Shown here piece after piece: positions 63,211-64,000 of a stretch of 64,000 nt of DNA. The position numbers and the translations under genes were made by a program. How positions within the stretch are numbered: position 1 is the stretch's first letter; each line of letters opens with the position of its first letter. Source of the stretch: Bacteroidales bacterium. Lineage in GTDB: Bacteria; Bacteroidota; Bacteroidia; Bacteroidales; UBA3824. The DNA lies in contig JAFYDK010000013.1 in the NCBI GenBank assembly GCA_017544805.1, forward strand, positions 23,475-87,474. The letters are read 5' to 3'. The notes under the pieces are model-generated. The model did no database searches, was not told where the DNA came from, and saw only the letters and a program-made list of their open reading frames with translations.

Positions 63211-63531
63211 TTTTTCTTTAAAAAAATGCTATTTACTATAATTTTATATCGCTTTTTTTATGATTTTTATCTGTGATTTGACGTAAAAAACACGTTTACA
63301 GCTATTTATAATGATAGTTGAAATGAATTGTTAAATGATGTTAATAAAATTGGCAAAAAATCTTTTATGCTTTAAAAAGTATTGATTTTGTTTTATTTTT
63401 TGTAAATTAAAATCTATTAAAAATATAGTATTAATTGAATTACTTTGTTGTTTTATATCTTAAAATTCTAAAACTTGTTGAAAATATTTAGTATCCTGGG
63501 TGAATTAAGTTAGAAATAATGGTTTCGCTTG

Positions 63532-63562
63532 TTTGTTTTTTTTAGAAATTGTTGTATTTTTG
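63532..63562 (+). promoter_or_regulatory. Promoter for the nuclease-transposase family gene
   Basis: TTTG (63532-63535), 19 bases, TATTTTTG (63555-63562): a full match to the consensus, 25 bases before the ATG. Confidence 0.7.
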
Positions 63563-63587
63563 TGAAAACTTTTAATCTGAGAAAATT

Positions 63588-64000
63588 ATGTCAAAATATC
63601 TGAATCCATACACAGACTTTGGTTTCAAAAAACTTTTCGGGTCGGAGTTGAACAAAGACCTGTTAATCAGTTTTTTGAATGCCTTGTTTGAGCAAAGCAA
63701 AGGCATTGTTAACGATGAAATTACAGATATAACATACCTTAATGCCGAAAAACTTGGTCGTTCAGCCTCAGAACGTCGTGCAATTTTCGATGTTTATTGT
63801 ACCACAAAAAACGGCAGCCGCTTTATTGTTGAAATGCAAAATGTTTTTCAACAGTTTTTTAAAGACCGCAGTGTTTATTATTCATCGTTTCCAATTCGTG
63901 AAATGGCGAAAAAAGATACCAAAGACGAAACATGGAATTATGAACTTCAAAGTGTCTACACCGTTGGAATCTTGAATTTTGTTTTCAAAGACGAGAAAAA
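63588..64000 (+). CDS. PD-(D/E)XK nuclease family transposase / Rpn-like protein (5' part)
   Basis: The first 137 codons of a gene that runs off the right edge. The start SKYLNPYTDFGFKKLFGSEL is the hallmark of the PD-(D/E)XK nuclease family transposase group, which is related to Rpn recombination-promoting nucleases. The nuclease core can be placed: Asp in RRAIFDVYCTT and Glu-x-Gln in FIVEMQNVFQ. Such genes are numerous and often repeated in Bacteroidales genomes; many appear to be domesticated or degenerate. The ATG at 63588 follows a full-consensus promoter. Family assignment is firm; whether this copy moves DNA is unknown. Confidence 0.88.
   Translation, partial: MSKYLNPYTDFGFKKLFGSELNKDLLISFLNALFEQSKGIVNDEITDITYLNAEKLGRSASERRAIFDVYCTTKNGSRFIVEMQNVFQQFFKDRSVYYSSFPIREMAKKDTKDETWNYELQSVYTVGILNFVFKDEK

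Larger units (their letters stand above)
63102..63587. other. AT-rich intergenic region with two divergent promoters
   Basis: This 486-base gap is very AT-rich. The left part is the leader and promoter of the 60-aa gene. A 16-bp direct repeat (TTAAAAAATTAAAGTT at 63106-63121 and 63123-63138) lies in that leader. The right end holds the promoter of the nuclease-transposase gene. Between 63215 and 63525 I found no convincing reading frame, RNA fold or repeat. Confidence 0.6.

Noticed and set aside
63215..63525. Small RNA or extra gene in the AT-rich gap
   Set aside because: I saw no stable hairpin, no frame with a start and usable codons, and no terminator.

Overview
The window is a contiguous chromosomal segment from a low-GC member of the Bacteroidota, most likely order Bacteroidales. 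The evidence is the gene set: fused FeoAB, bifunctional RibBA, a GlsB/GlsA-type glycine-lipid acyltransferase pair, OstA-like and LptF/G-like LPS transport proteins, GH97, secreted FISUMP-type lipoproteins, and lipoproteins with an early Cys after a short signal. The promoters agree: TTTG-N19-21-TAnnTTTG, the Bacteroidota sigma-A consensus, recurs upstream of many genes. Shine-Dalgarno sequences are mostly absent (dnaB is an exception). I saw no tRNA, rRNA, CRISPR array, insertion sequence or prophage.

Layout. 1-7.2 kb: housekeeping genes (accA 3' end, dnaB, a secreted protein of unknown function, hom with two small membrane proteins, aroB). 7.3-13.0 kb: a secreted leucine-rich-repeat protein, then a tight + strand run cheR, a degenerate cheR paralogue, a receiver-less cheB, a membrane GAF protein, ispD, tdk, yidD. 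13.0-14.9 kb: a solo chemoreceptor on the other strand. 15.0-27.3 kb: an Lrp-type regulator divergent from a MetE-like methyltransferase, an unrecognised 359-aa protein, a large Ig-like lipoprotein with a GH97 glycosidase, a uridine-kinase-like protein, two glycosyltransferases. 27.3-33.5 kb: ribBA, lptF/G, glsB, glsA in one operon, then leuB. 33.5-40.1 kb: an accessory block of three tandem units, each a FISUMP-type secreted protein followed by a beta-propeller-like secreted protein. 40.2-49.0 kb: fau, a tiny FeoB-associated protein, feoAB, rmuC, a metallo-hydrolase, a TPR lipoprotein, a 40-aa lipoprotein, ribF. 49.0-59.5 kb: five tandem dCache chemoreceptors in one operon. 59.6-64 kb: OstA-like protein, nitroreductase, YebC, a 60-aa gene and the start of a PD-(D/E)XK nuclease-transposase family gene.

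How it fits together. Six chemoreceptors plus the adaptation enzymes CheR and CheB show that the organism runs a chemosensory pathway, although CheA, CheW and CheY lie outside the window. The five clustered receptors share related sensor domains and a C-terminal helical motif absent from the solo receptor, so they look like one expanded family.

The most unusual region is 33.5-40.1 kb. Unit 1 is intact. Unit 2 has a 1-base frameshift inside the lipoprotein signal peptide, within a 247-bp near-identical copy of the unit 1 promoter and gene start. Unit 3 has its propeller gene split at a run of ten A and is flanked by an exact 43-bp direct repeat that carries a consensus promoter, the one that serves leuB. 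This looks like a secreted two-protein family that is duplicating, decaying or switching by slippage and recombination.
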